From Bacteroidota bacterium (GTDB taxonomy: Bacteria; Bacteroidota; Bacteroidia; Chitinophagales; Chitinophagaceae): a stretch of DNA of 5,126 nucleotides. Shown here piece after piece: positions 1 through 5,126 of this stretch; the first letter of the stretch is position 1; every line of letters begins with the position of its first letter. The DNA lies in assembly GCA_023433755.1 (NCBI GenBank), contig JAEYUA010000017.1, forward strand, positions 1 through 5,126. Direction: 5' to 3'. The notes beneath the pieces were generated by a model, which searched no databases, was not told the DNA's origin, and saw nothing but the letters and a program-made list of their open reading frames with translations. The translations under genes and the position numbers were made by a program.

Positions 1-1
1 G

Positions 2-874
2 AGTGTAATTGAAGATCCTAATAAAAAAGGTGCTGACTGCCGTTACCGCATGAACCTGGTAAAAACCAAAGTGCAACCAATGTGGATCAATTACAATTAT
101 GTGAGATCCGGCAGTTTTTCACTGAAAGAAAACGGGATACAGATCCAGAACAAAACCTGTTCTGACAAACCTGTAAATTTTTCTCTTTTATACAATCGCC
201 TGGATTCTGTGAAATGGGATTTTGGTGATCCCGCATCGGGGGCTGACAATAATTCCACTGCACTGGCACCTCAGCATTTTTACCCGGGTCCCGGTACCTA
301 TACAGCAAGAGCATTGATCTATTCAAGGTGCATCATTGATACTGCTGTGAGAACCGTTGTAATCCAGCCGGAAGTTTCCATAAAAGTTCCGGACTTTATT
401 AAAGACACTTTCGCTTGCAGGGGGCAGCAACTGGAACTGGATGTGAGCACACCGGGAGCAACTGCCTATCTCTGGGATAATTTTTTATTCTATCCCAACA
501 GGATCATGGATACGGCAGGGCGCATGAGCATCAGCATTTACAATGACTGCTCATTTGACAGGAAGGAATTTACTTTTGTATATAAGGACTGTCCCTGCGA
601 AGTTTTTGTGCCAACAGCCTTCACTCCAAACAATGACGGACTGAATGATCTCTTCAAACCGAAATTTGCCTGCTTTGCAAAAAATTACAGGCTCAAAATC
701 TTCACGCGCTGGGGACAGGTAATTTATGAAACCAATGATGTGAACCAGGGATGGAATGGCAGGCGTGGCGCAGTTGGATTGCCCGCCGCTGTGTATGTAT
801 GGATGGTTGAATACAGTAATCCGAATACCAAGGAGAAATATTTTAAGAAGGGGACGGTGGTATTGATAAGGTGA
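2..874 (+). CDS. Secreted PKD-domain protein with T9SS type B sorting domain (5'-partial)
   Basis: The reading frame is open from the window's first bases to TGA at 872-874, giving 290 visible C-terminal residues; the ATG at 50 is internal, because the frame continues upstream of it. A PKD-type fold is visible at residues ~60-110, with WDFGD at 72-76 and PGTYT at 97-101. An Ig-like segment with a Cys/PGAT..LW pattern follows at ~130-195. The last ~92 residues, starting CEVFVPTAFTPNNDGLND, match the gliding-motility C-terminal (CHU_C, type B sorting) family, including RWGQVIYE, GWNGR and YVW..EY. In that family the domain directs export through the type IX secretion system after Sec transport, followed by cell-surface attachment or release. 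The first visible residues (SVIEDPNKKGADCRYR) resemble the segment that often follows a beta-propeller in such proteins, so a large N-terminal region is likely missing (inference). Ligand and exact role cannot be told. Confidence 0.93.
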   Translation, partial: SVIEDPNKKGADCRYRMNLVKTKVQPMWINYNYVRSGSFSLKENGIQIQNKTCSDKPVNFSLLYNRLDSVKWDFGDPASGADNNSTALAPQHFYPGPGTYTARALIYSRCIIDTAVRTVVIQPEVSIKVPDFIKDTFACRGQQLELDVSTPGATAYLWDNFLFYPNRIMDTAGRMSISIYNDCSFDRKEFTFVYKDCPCEVFVPTAFTPNNDGLNDLFKPKFACFAKNYRLKIFTRWGQVIYETNDVNQGWNGRRGAVGLPAAVYVWMVEYSNPNTKEKYFKKGTVVLIR

Positions 875-879
875 GAAGG

Positions 880-906
880 CAAAAGTCAAAATTCAAAAGT
901 CAAAAT
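880..906. repeat. 13-bp direct repeat CAAAAGTCAAAAT, two copies
   Basis: Identical 13-mers CAAAAGTCAAAAT lie at 880-892 and 894-906, one base apart (period 14), starting 6 bases after the stop of the secreted-protein gene. The copies are exact in the sequence. Similar CAAAAGTC runs occur between genes in many Bacteroidota, as far as I recall. No function can be assigned. Confidence 0.75.
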
Positions 907-913
907 CAGTTTC

Positions 914-997
914 ACGCAAAAACGCAAAGCGAAAAAGACGCAAAAGAAAAAAAGAGTAACCGCATAGGACGCGAAGAAGCGCAAAGCATACGCAAAG
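914..997. repeat. Dispersed CGCAAA short repeats (five copies)
   Basis: CGCAAA occurs at 915-920, 923-928, 939-944, 980-985 and 991-996, three times as ACGCAAA in the first 31 bases and then in two more copies, separated by A/G-rich spacers and degenerate relatives such as GCGAAG. The minus strand reads TTTGCGT repeatedly. The spacing is irregular (8, 16, 41 and 11 bases), so this is a degenerate simple-repeat cluster rather than a CRISPR array. It could be a decayed tandem repeat or a protein-binding cluster; I cannot decide. Confidence 0.6.
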
Positions 998-1246
998 AAT
1001 AGGTAAAGAAATTTCGAAAATGAAACACTACTTACCGTATCCTTCCCGTTCTTACCGCCTCCCCCGGCTATTTCATAGTATTCAATCAGATATTTGTGAA
1101 GCTATCGGCCATTGGCTAAAATCGTTGCCTTAGTATAACGGATTTAGTCACATGCGCCAAAAAAAATCGGCCAAAAAAAAATTCTTTTTTCATCTATTTT
1201 GATGCATTCCAATACAGGCTTGAACTACCAATTTTTACCCTATCTC

Positions 1247-1266
1247 TTATCCACACCTGTGCAAAT
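1247..1266. promoter_or_regulatory. DnaA-box sequence upstream of nrdJ, with a degenerate inverted partner
   Basis: TTATCCACA at 1247-1255 exactly matches the E. coli DnaA-box consensus TTATNCACA. After two bases, TGTGCAAAT at 1258-1266 reads ATTTGCACA on the minus strand, a weak inverted match (7 of 9 counting the free position). The site lies about 100 bp upstream of the chosen nrdJ ATG, where a promoter is expected. DnaA is known to regulate nrdAB in E. coli through such boxes. That it acts here is inference, and a lone 9-mer can occur by chance. Confidence 0.4.
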
Positions 1267-1297
1267 CTTTGACTTCGTTTTGTGGGTCATCAAAGAT
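1265..1297. repeat. 8-bp perfect inverted repeat in the nrdJ upstream region
   Basis: ATCTTTGA at 1265-1272 is the exact reverse complement of TCAAAGAT at 1290-1297, with 17 bases between. An alternative pairing uses TGAC at 1270-1273 with GTCA at 1286-1289, plus ATCTT with AAGAT. It touches the DnaA-box pair and ends 58 bases before the nrdJ ATG. It could be an operator for a dimeric regulator, a hairpin in the nrdJ leader, or chance. It is not followed by a T-run, so it is not a rho-independent terminator. Confidence 0.35.
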
Positions 1298-1355
1298 ATT
1301 TTCGTCGCCTCACCATTTCTTTAGATATCCACCAAAACCCATTAAAAAAGCAGTT

Positions 1356-4300
1356 ATGGCAAGTGAAAGCAGAACAACCACAAAGGGACTATCGTTCCAG
1401 CGCAAGTACACAAGGGAAGATATCAATGTCTTCGATCAATTTGAGTACGACTACCGTACTTCTGTAATCCGTAACCCCAGTGGAGAAGTTGTTTTTGAAA
1501 TGACCAATGTGGAAGTGCCCAAACAATGGTCACAGATCGCAACGGACATTCTTGCACAAAAGTATTTCAGGAAAGCAGGTGTGCCCCAGCCGGATGGTAC
1601 TACCAGCCGCGAAACATCGGTGAAGCAGGTGGCTCACCGTATGGCCAACTGCTGGAGAGTGTGGGGTGAACGTTATGGATATTTTGCCAGCTTTGATGAT
1701 GCGCAGATTTTTTATGAAGAGCTCGTGTATTCGATATTGAACCAGGCCTGCGTGCCCAATTCGCCGCAATGGTTCAATACCGGTCTGCATGAAAGCTATG
1801 GCATCAAGGGCAAACCCCAGGGTCACTATTTTGTTGACCAGGTAGATGGACAACTGAAAAAATCCACATCGGCCTACGAGCGTCCCCAGCCGCATGCCTG
1901 TTTTATCCTCAGCGTGGAAGATGACCTGGTGAATGATGGTGGTATCATGGACCTCTGGGTTCGTGAAGCAAGGATCTTTAAATATGGGTCTGGTGTGGGA
2001 ACCAATTTTTCCAACCTGCGTGGTGAAGGTGAGAAATTGAGTGGTGGTGGTACTTCAAGCGGACTGATGTCCTTCCTGAAAATTGGAGACCGCGCTGCCG
2101 GTGCCATCAAAAGTGGTGGTACCACCAGACGCGCCGCTAAAATGGTCTGTCTCGACCTGGATCATCCGGAGATCGTTCAGTTCGTGAACTGGAAAGTGGA
2201 AGAGGAGAAGAAAGTGGGTGCGCTGATCGCTGCTGGTTATGCCAGTGATTATGAAGGTGAGGCTTACCGTACAGTGTCAGGACAGAATTCCAACAACTCG
2301 GTAAGAATTCCGAATTCATTTTTTGAAAAGCTGGAAAAGAATGAAGACTGGGAACTGACCGCACGCAGCGATGGCAGGGTCATGAAAAAAGTACCTGCAA
2401 AAGAACTCTGGAACCAGATCGCTTATGCTGCCTGGCGTTGTGCTGATCCCGGTACACAGTACAATACTACCATCAACGAATGGCATACCTGTCCCGAAGG
2501 TGGAGAGATCCGCGCGAGCAATCCATGCTCCGAGTACATGTTCCTTGACAATACTGCCTGTAACCTGGCATCTGCCAACCTGATGAAATTCTACAATTTC
2601 GAAACAGGAACGCTGGATGTGGAAGGTTTTGAATATACTTGCCGCTTGTGGACCACCGTGCTGGAAATTTCAGTACTGATGGCGCAGTTCCCCTCCAAGG
2701 AAGTGGCTCAGTTAAGTTATGAATACCGCACGCTAGGGCTCGGCTTCGCCAACCTGGGCACCCTGCTCATGGTAAGCGGCATTCCTTACGACAGCGAAAA
2801 AGCAAGGGCTATCGCCGGCGCCATCTCCGCAATCATGACGGGTGTGGCATATAAAACTTCCGCTGAAATGGCTGAAGTGATGGGTGCCTTCCCACGTTAT
2901 GAAGAAAACAAGGAGCATATGCTCCGTGTGATGCGCAACCACCGCCTGGCTGCTTATGATGCAGACAGCTATGAGCAACTGAGTGTAAAACCACAAGGAC
3001 TCAAAGCGCAATACTGTCCTGACTATCTGCTCACTGCAGCCTGCAAGGCCTGGGATGACGCGGTAGAACTGGGAGAAAAATTTGGTTACAGGAATGCGCA
3101 GGCAACTGTGATCGCACCAACAGGTACAATTGGTCTTGTGATGGATTGTGATACTACCGGTGTGGAACCAGACTTCGCGCTGGTAAAATTCAAAAAACTT
3201 TCCGGCGGTGGTTATTTCAAGATCATCAACCAGTCCGTTCCTGTTGCGCTGAAGAATTTAGGATACGATGCCAAAGAAGTAGAAAGCATCATCAAATACG
3301 CGGTTGGTTCAGGAACCTTTGCCGGTGCTCCGCATATCAATCACCAGTCACTTTCAGAAAAAGGATTTATCGCTGATGAGATCAAAAAACTGGACGCAGC
3401 GGTAGCCTCTGCATTCGAGATCGGTTTTGTATTCAATGTTTACAACCTGGGTGAAGAATGCCTGCAGCGTTTGGGTTTCAAACCAGAACAGTATTTCAAT
3501 TTTGAATGGAGCCTGCTGGAAGCATTGGGTTATAGTGACGAACAGATTGAAGCTGCTAATGATTATGTATGCGGAACCATGACCGTGGAAGGAGCTCCTT
3601 ACCTGAAAGACGAACACCTGCCTGTTTTTGACTGCGCCAATAAATGCGGCAAGAAAGGTGAACGTTACATTCATGCGCATGGACACATCCGCATGATGGC
3701 AGCCGTTCAGCCATTCATATCAGGTGCTATTTCAAAAACCATCAACCTGCCGCACGAAGCACAGGTGGAGGAGATCGCAGATTCTTATTTACTGAGCTGG
3801 CAGTTAGGATTAAAAGCGTGTGCGCTTTACCGTGATGGTAGCAAAATGTCGCAGCCGCTGAGTAATAAATCAGACAAAAAGAAAAAGGCAGGCGATGAAG
3901 CAGAAGCTGAAAACAATAATGAGCTGGAAAGCAATATTGTGGACATGGCCAAGCTCACCATCGAAGAACTGCTGGATGAAGTAACCAAGAGAGTACAGGC
4001 TTCACCTGATACCAAGCTGAAACGCAAACTGGCCAGCATTGTTGAAAGACGTGCATTGCCGGCCAAAAGAAGGGGCTTCACCCAAAAAGCCAAGATCAAC
4101 GGGCAAACTATTTTCCTGCGTACAGGAGAATATGCGGATGGAACAGTAGGAGAGATCTTCATTGATATGGCCAAGGAAGGTGCTACCATGAGGAGCATGC
4201 TGAACTGTTTTGCCATCTCCATTTCAATCGGCCTGCAGTATGGAGTTCCGCTGGAAGAATTTGTAGAGAAATTTGTTTTCACCAGGTTTGAACCGGCCGG

Positions 4301-4688
4301 ATTCGTTGAACATCCGAATATCAAGTCTACCACTTCCATTGTTGATTTCATCTTCCGTTCACTGGGATATGAATACCTCAACCGCACCGACCTGGTTCAT
4401 GTGCTCGACAAACCTGAAGTGATGAATACTGGAGAAGAGGATTGGGATACTCCTGAGGTGGAGCCAACAGCTAAACTTCCTGAGTTATCAAGTGTGCGTG
4501 TTGTAGCATCACAGCCTGTTTTATCAAAAGCACAAAAAGCCAGCAATGCGGGAATGGATGCAGTGAATGTGGCAGCCAAGAGCATGCAGAGTGATGCACC
4601 TGCCTGTAATACCTGCGGACATATTACGATAAGGAGTGGTACCTGTTATAAGTGTTTGAATTGTGGGAATAGTATGGGTTGTAGTTAA
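1356..4688 (+). CDS. nrdJ: Adenosylcobalamin-dependent (class II) ribonucleoside-diphosphate reductase
   Basis: This cytoplasmic enzyme reduces ribonucleotides to deoxyribonucleotides for DNA synthesis, using coenzyme B12 to form the active-site thiyl radical, so it needs no oxygen and no separate radical subunit. The protein has 1110 residues, typical of the long NrdJ type. Cys182 (HACFILS) and Cys402 fit the substrate-reducing pair; NPCSE at 389-393 supplies Asn389, Cys391 (radical site) and Glu393, and the 11-residue Cys391-Cys402 spacing matches Thermotoga NrdJ. The PTGTI loop is at 588-592. A charged, low-complexity linker (~829-860) leads to a TSCPD domain (~905-1010), then a second linker and a Cys tail (C1084, C1087, C1097, C1100, C1103, C1109), family-typical for zinc binding and thioredoxin-linked re-reduction. 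I chose ATG 1356 because family-like sequence starts there; the TTG at 1269 would add 29 unlikely residues. There is no Shine-Dalgarno, as is usual in Bacteroidota. No frameshift or missing core residue is seen. Confidence 0.97.
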   Translation: MASESRTTTKGLSFQRKYTREDINVFDQFEYDYRTSVIRNPSGEVVFEMTNVEVPKQWSQIATDILAQKYFRKAGVPQPDGTTSRETSVKQVAHRMANCWRVWGERYGYFASFDDAQIFYEELVYSILNQACVPNSPQWFNTGLHESYGIKGKPQGHYFVDQVDGQLKKSTSAYERPQPHACFILSVEDDLVNDGGIMDLWVREARIFKYGSGVGTNFSNLRGEGEKLSGGGTSSGLMSFLKIGDRAAGAIKSGGTTRRAAKMVCLDLDHPEIVQFVNWKVEEEKKVGALIAAGYASDYEGEAYRTVSGQNSNNSVRIPNSFFEKLEKNEDWELTARSDGRVMKKVPAKELWNQIAYAAWRCADPGTQYNTTINEWHTCPEGGEIRASNPCSEYMFLDNTACNLASANLMKFYNFETGTLDVEGFEYTCRLWTTVLEISVLMAQFPSKEVAQLSYEYRTLGLGFANLGTLLMVSGIPYDSEKARAIAGAISAIMTGVAYKTSAEMAEVMGAFPRYEENKEHMLRVMRNHRLAAYDADSYEQLSVKPQGLKAQYCPDYLLTAACKAWDDAVELGEKFGYRNAQATVIAPTGTIGLVMDCDTTGVEPDFALVKFKKLSGGGYFKIINQSVPVALKNLGYDAKEVESIIKYAVGSGTFAGAPHINHQSLSEKGFIADEIKKLDAAVASAFEIGFVFNVYNLGEECLQRLGFKPEQYFNFEWSLLEALGYSDEQIEAANDYVCGTMTVEGAPYLKDEHLPVFDCANKCGKKGERYIHAHGHIRMMAAVQPFISGAISKTINLPHEAQVEEIADSYLLSWQLGLKACALYRDGSKMSQPLSNKSDKKKKAGDEAEAENNNELESNIVDMAKLTIEELLDEVTKRVQASPDTKLKRKLASIVERRALPAKRRGFTQKAKINGQTIFLRTGEYADGTVGEIFIDMAKEGATMRSMLNCFAISISIGLQYGVPLEEFVEKFVFTRFEPAGFVEHPNIKSTTSIVDFIFRSLGYEYLNRTDLVHVLDKPEVMNTGEEDWDTPEVEPTAKLPELSSVRVVASQPVLSKAQKASNAGMDAVNVAAKSMQSDAPACNTCGHITIRSGTCYKCLNCGNSMGCS

Positions 4689-4693
4689 GCTTC

Positions 4694-4714
4694 TAGCTGC
4701 TAGCTACTAGCTGC
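4694..4714. repeat. Heptamer tandem repeat TAGCTGC/TAGCTAC, three copies
   Basis: Three adjacent 7-mers, TAGCTGC (4694-4700), TAGCTAC (4701-4707) and TAGCTGC (4708-4714), begin 5 bases after the nrdJ stop and end 9 bases before the terminator stem. AAGCTTC at 4687-4693 looks like a degenerate flanking copy. AGCT inside each unit is palindromic, so the units can pair with one another. The role is unknown; it may be a simple-repeat family dispersed in this genome. Confidence 0.7.
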
Positions 4715-4723
4715 GAGATATAG

Positions 4724-4757
4724 CTCCGGTCAGGTTGAAACTGGCCGGAGTTTTTTT
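4724..4757 (+). terminator. Rho-independent terminator of nrdJ
   Basis: CTCCGGTCAG (4724-4733) pairs with CTGGCCGGAG (4741-4750) over 10 bp with one G-U pair. The loop is 7 bases and seven T follow directly (4751-4757). It lies 35 bases past the nrdJ stop and points the same way, so nrdJ transcription very likely ends here. Confidence 0.93.
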
Positions 4758-4795
4758 ATTTCAGTAAACCATTTTTAAAAAAATGCAGGCTGGGC

Positions 4796-4827
4796 TTGCA
4801 ACACATCTGTTTTCCACAGTATGTTTA
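4796..4827 (+). promoter_or_regulatory. Candidate Bacteroidetes-type promoter
   Basis: TTG at 4796-4798 and TATGTTTA at 4820-4827 are 21 bases apart. This resembles the Bacteroidetes housekeeping pattern (TTTG near -33, then TAnnTTTG near -7), with the last base of the -7 element differing. Transcription would start near 4833, pointing away from the nrdJ terminator. Such short patterns arise by chance in AT-rich DNA, and no protein gene follows on this strand. Confidence 0.3.
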
Positions 4828-4886
4828 GAACTTTTGGAAAATCCCGGGTGGCTGTGCACTAAAATTGTGAAAATTTTTAACAAACA

Positions 4887-4909
4887 ACCTCGGAGGTTAC
4901 CTCGGAGGT
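4887..4909. repeat. Tandem quasi-palindromic 12-base repeat (ACCTCGGAGGT, two copies)
   Basis: ACCTCGGAGGT occurs at 4887-4897 and again at 4899-4909, a 12-base period. Each copy can fold as ACCT/AGGT with a CGG loop, and the first extends by one pair (AACCT/AGGTT). Each copy carries GGAGGT, a perfect Shine-Dalgarno sequence, on the plus strand, and ACCTCC, the anti-Shine-Dalgarno sequence, on the minus strand. No start codon is placed to use them; the first ATG is 32 bases after the second copy. Confidence 0.65.
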
Positions 4910-4953
4910 CGACAATACTTCGGACGGAAAAACCAACCTATGTTCCGAACCAC

Positions 4954-4978
4954 AAAATCCCGCGCCAGCGGGATTTTT
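4954..4978. terminator. Probable bidirectional terminator hairpin
   Basis: AAAATCCCGC (4954-4963) pairs perfectly with GCGGGATTTT (4968-4977) over 10 bp around a GCCA loop. Five T on the plus strand (4974-4978) and four T on the minus strand (complement of 4954-4957) let it work in either direction. On the minus strand it lies about 60 bases past the stop of the Gly-rich-tail gene, its most likely user. On the plus strand it would end any transcript from the candidate promoter near 4820. Confidence 0.75.
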
Positions 4979-5036
4979 CATTTATCATATCGACTCACGT
5001 ATCTCAATTAACGACTCACTTTAAGATTCCTTAAGG

Positions 5037-5126
5037 TCAAAACCCCAGCTTACTTCCAATATCTCCCAATGGATTGGAACCCCCGGCAGCATTGCCCCCC
5101 GTTGCACTTCCCCCTGTTCCCAGCAC
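5037..5126 (-). CDS. C-terminal end of an unidentified protein with Gly-rich tail (partial)
   Basis: Read on the minus strand from the window edge, one frame stays open for 29 codons to TGA (complement of 5037-5039). It encodes a Gly/Ala/Ser/Asn-rich tail (GTGGSATGGNAAGG), then SNPLGDIGSKLGF at the C-terminus. The composition looks like a real flexible protein end, and a terminator-like hairpin follows about 60 bases downstream, which supports a gene convergent with nrdJ. The protein's start and most of its body lie beyond the window, so its family and function cannot be told. The other two minus-strand frames here encode less protein-like sequence. Confidence 0.6.
   Translation of the reverse strand: MLGTGGSATGGNAAGGSNPLGDIGSKLGF

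Larger units (their letters stand above)
875..1355. other. Intergenic region upstream of nrdJ (481 bp)
   Basis: No convincing gene lies here. The first ~125 bases are purine-rich on the plus strand and hold two families of short direct repeats. Next comes a mixed stretch with a 37-codon ORF (1020-1133) that I do not support. Two A-tracts follow (1159-1166 and 1173-1181), each preceded by GCC and 14 bases apart, and the second runs into TTC and six T. The last ~110 bases hold a DnaA-box sequence and an inverted repeat. I find no clear terminator for the upstream gene, no B12-box GCCACTG of a cobalamin riboswitch, and no NrdR-type palindrome. No site fits the Bacteroidetes TTG-N19-21-TAnnTTTG promoter well; AATCTTTG at 1264-1271 matches the -7 element but has no suitably spaced -33 TTG. 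Confidence 0.8.
4833..4978 (+). ncRNA. Possible small RNA between nrdJ and the convergent gene
   Basis: A promoter-like element just upstream and a GC hairpin with T-run at the end would delimit a transcript of about 145 nt with no supported ORF. Inside are an A/U hairpin (4861-4877), two ACCT-CGG-AGGT mini-hairpins (4887-4909), a TTCGGA/TCCGAA stem with a 19-base loop (4919-4949) and the terminal hairpin. I do not recognise a known RNA family. The terminal hairpin may simply terminate the minus-strand gene, in which case the case for a small RNA weakens. The 5' end is estimated, not seen. Confidence 0.2.
4689..5036. other. Intergenic region between convergent nrdJ and the minus-strand gene (348 bp)
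   Basis: I support no protein gene here. The 83-codon frame at 4783-5034 has no family resemblance, no ribosome site, and runs through a terminator-like hairpin. In order, the region holds a heptamer repeat (4694-4714), the nrdJ terminator (4724-4757), an AT-rich patch, a promoter-like pair (4796-4827), an A/T hairpin (AAAATT 4861-4866 with AATTTT 4872-4877), a tandem 12-base repeat (4887-4909), a 6-bp inverted repeat (TTCGGA 4919-4924 with TCCGAA 4944-4949) and a second terminator-like hairpin (4954-4978). Nothing recognisable lies between 4979 and 5036. Confidence 0.8.

Noticed and set aside
914..997. A CRISPR array suggested by the repeated CGCAAA units
   Set aside because: The repeats are only 6-7 bases, the spacing is irregular and mostly too short, the spacers are low-complexity, and no cas gene is nearby.
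1020..1133. A 37-codon ORF (MKHYLPYPSRSYRLPRLFHS...) in the gap upstream of nrdJ
   Set aside because: It has no ribosome site, no recognisable motif and no terminator, and an ORF this short is expected by chance. I would accept it only with conservation or ribosome-profiling support.
1269..1355. A 29-residue N-terminal extension of nrdJ starting at TTG 1269
   Set aside because: It would start at a rare codon, the added residues look like translated non-coding DNA, it overlaps the inverted repeat, and family-like sequence begins with the ATG at 1356.
875..1355. A cobalamin riboswitch or NrdR box controlling the B12-dependent reductase
   Set aside because: I looked for the GCCACTG B12 box and for the A/T-rich 16-bp NrdR palindrome and found neither.
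1530..4585. Several long minus-strand frames inside nrdJ (the longest is 186 codons at 3827-4387)
   Set aside because: They lie antisense to a complete, well-conserved enzyme gene, and their composition (Ser/Leu-rich strings) is what the opposite strand of such a gene yields.
4783..5034. An 83-codon plus-strand ORF downstream of nrdJ
   Set aside because: It crosses the inverted repeats and the terminator-like hairpin, has no ribosome site, resembles no protein family, and reads like translated non-coding sequence.

Overview
The window looks like chromosome from a Bacteroidota bacterium, plausibly in or near the Chitinophagaceae. This rests on a protein ending in a type IX secretion (type B) sorting domain, A-rich translation starts without Shine-Dalgarno motifs, and intergenic DNA full of short CAAAAGTC-, CGCAAA- and TAGCT-type repeats. 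The family assignment is inference. I see no mobile element, CRISPR array, tRNA, rRNA or phage gene, and no clearly new multi-gene system.

Layout, left to right. (1) 2-874, plus strand: the 3' end of a large secreted protein with a PKD domain, an Ig-like segment and a C-terminal type B sorting domain; its 5' end lies outside the window. (2) 875-1355: a 481-base gap that starts with two kinds of short direct repeat, continues with A-tracts, and ends with a perfect DnaA-box sequence and an 8-bp inverted repeat just upstream of the next gene. (3) 1356-4688, plus strand: a complete 1110-residue adenosylcobalamin-dependent (class II) ribonucleotide reductase, nrdJ, with all core catalytic residues, a TSCPD domain and a cysteine-rich tail. 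(4) 4689-5036: a 348-base gap with a heptamer repeat, a strong rho-independent terminator for nrdJ, a Bacteroidetes-like promoter match, a tandem 12-base repeat and a second terminator hairpin. These could outline a small RNA of about 145 nt, but this is a hypothesis. (5) 5037-5126, minus strand: the last 29 codons of a convergent gene ending in a Gly-rich tail.

The two recognisable genes do not form a functional unit. One is an exported cell-surface or secreted protein. The other is a stand-alone cytoplasmic enzyme making deoxyribonucleotides, and it appears monocistronic, with a long upstream gap and its own terminator. The observations most worth testing are the DnaA-box sequence in front of nrdJ and the possible small RNA behind it.
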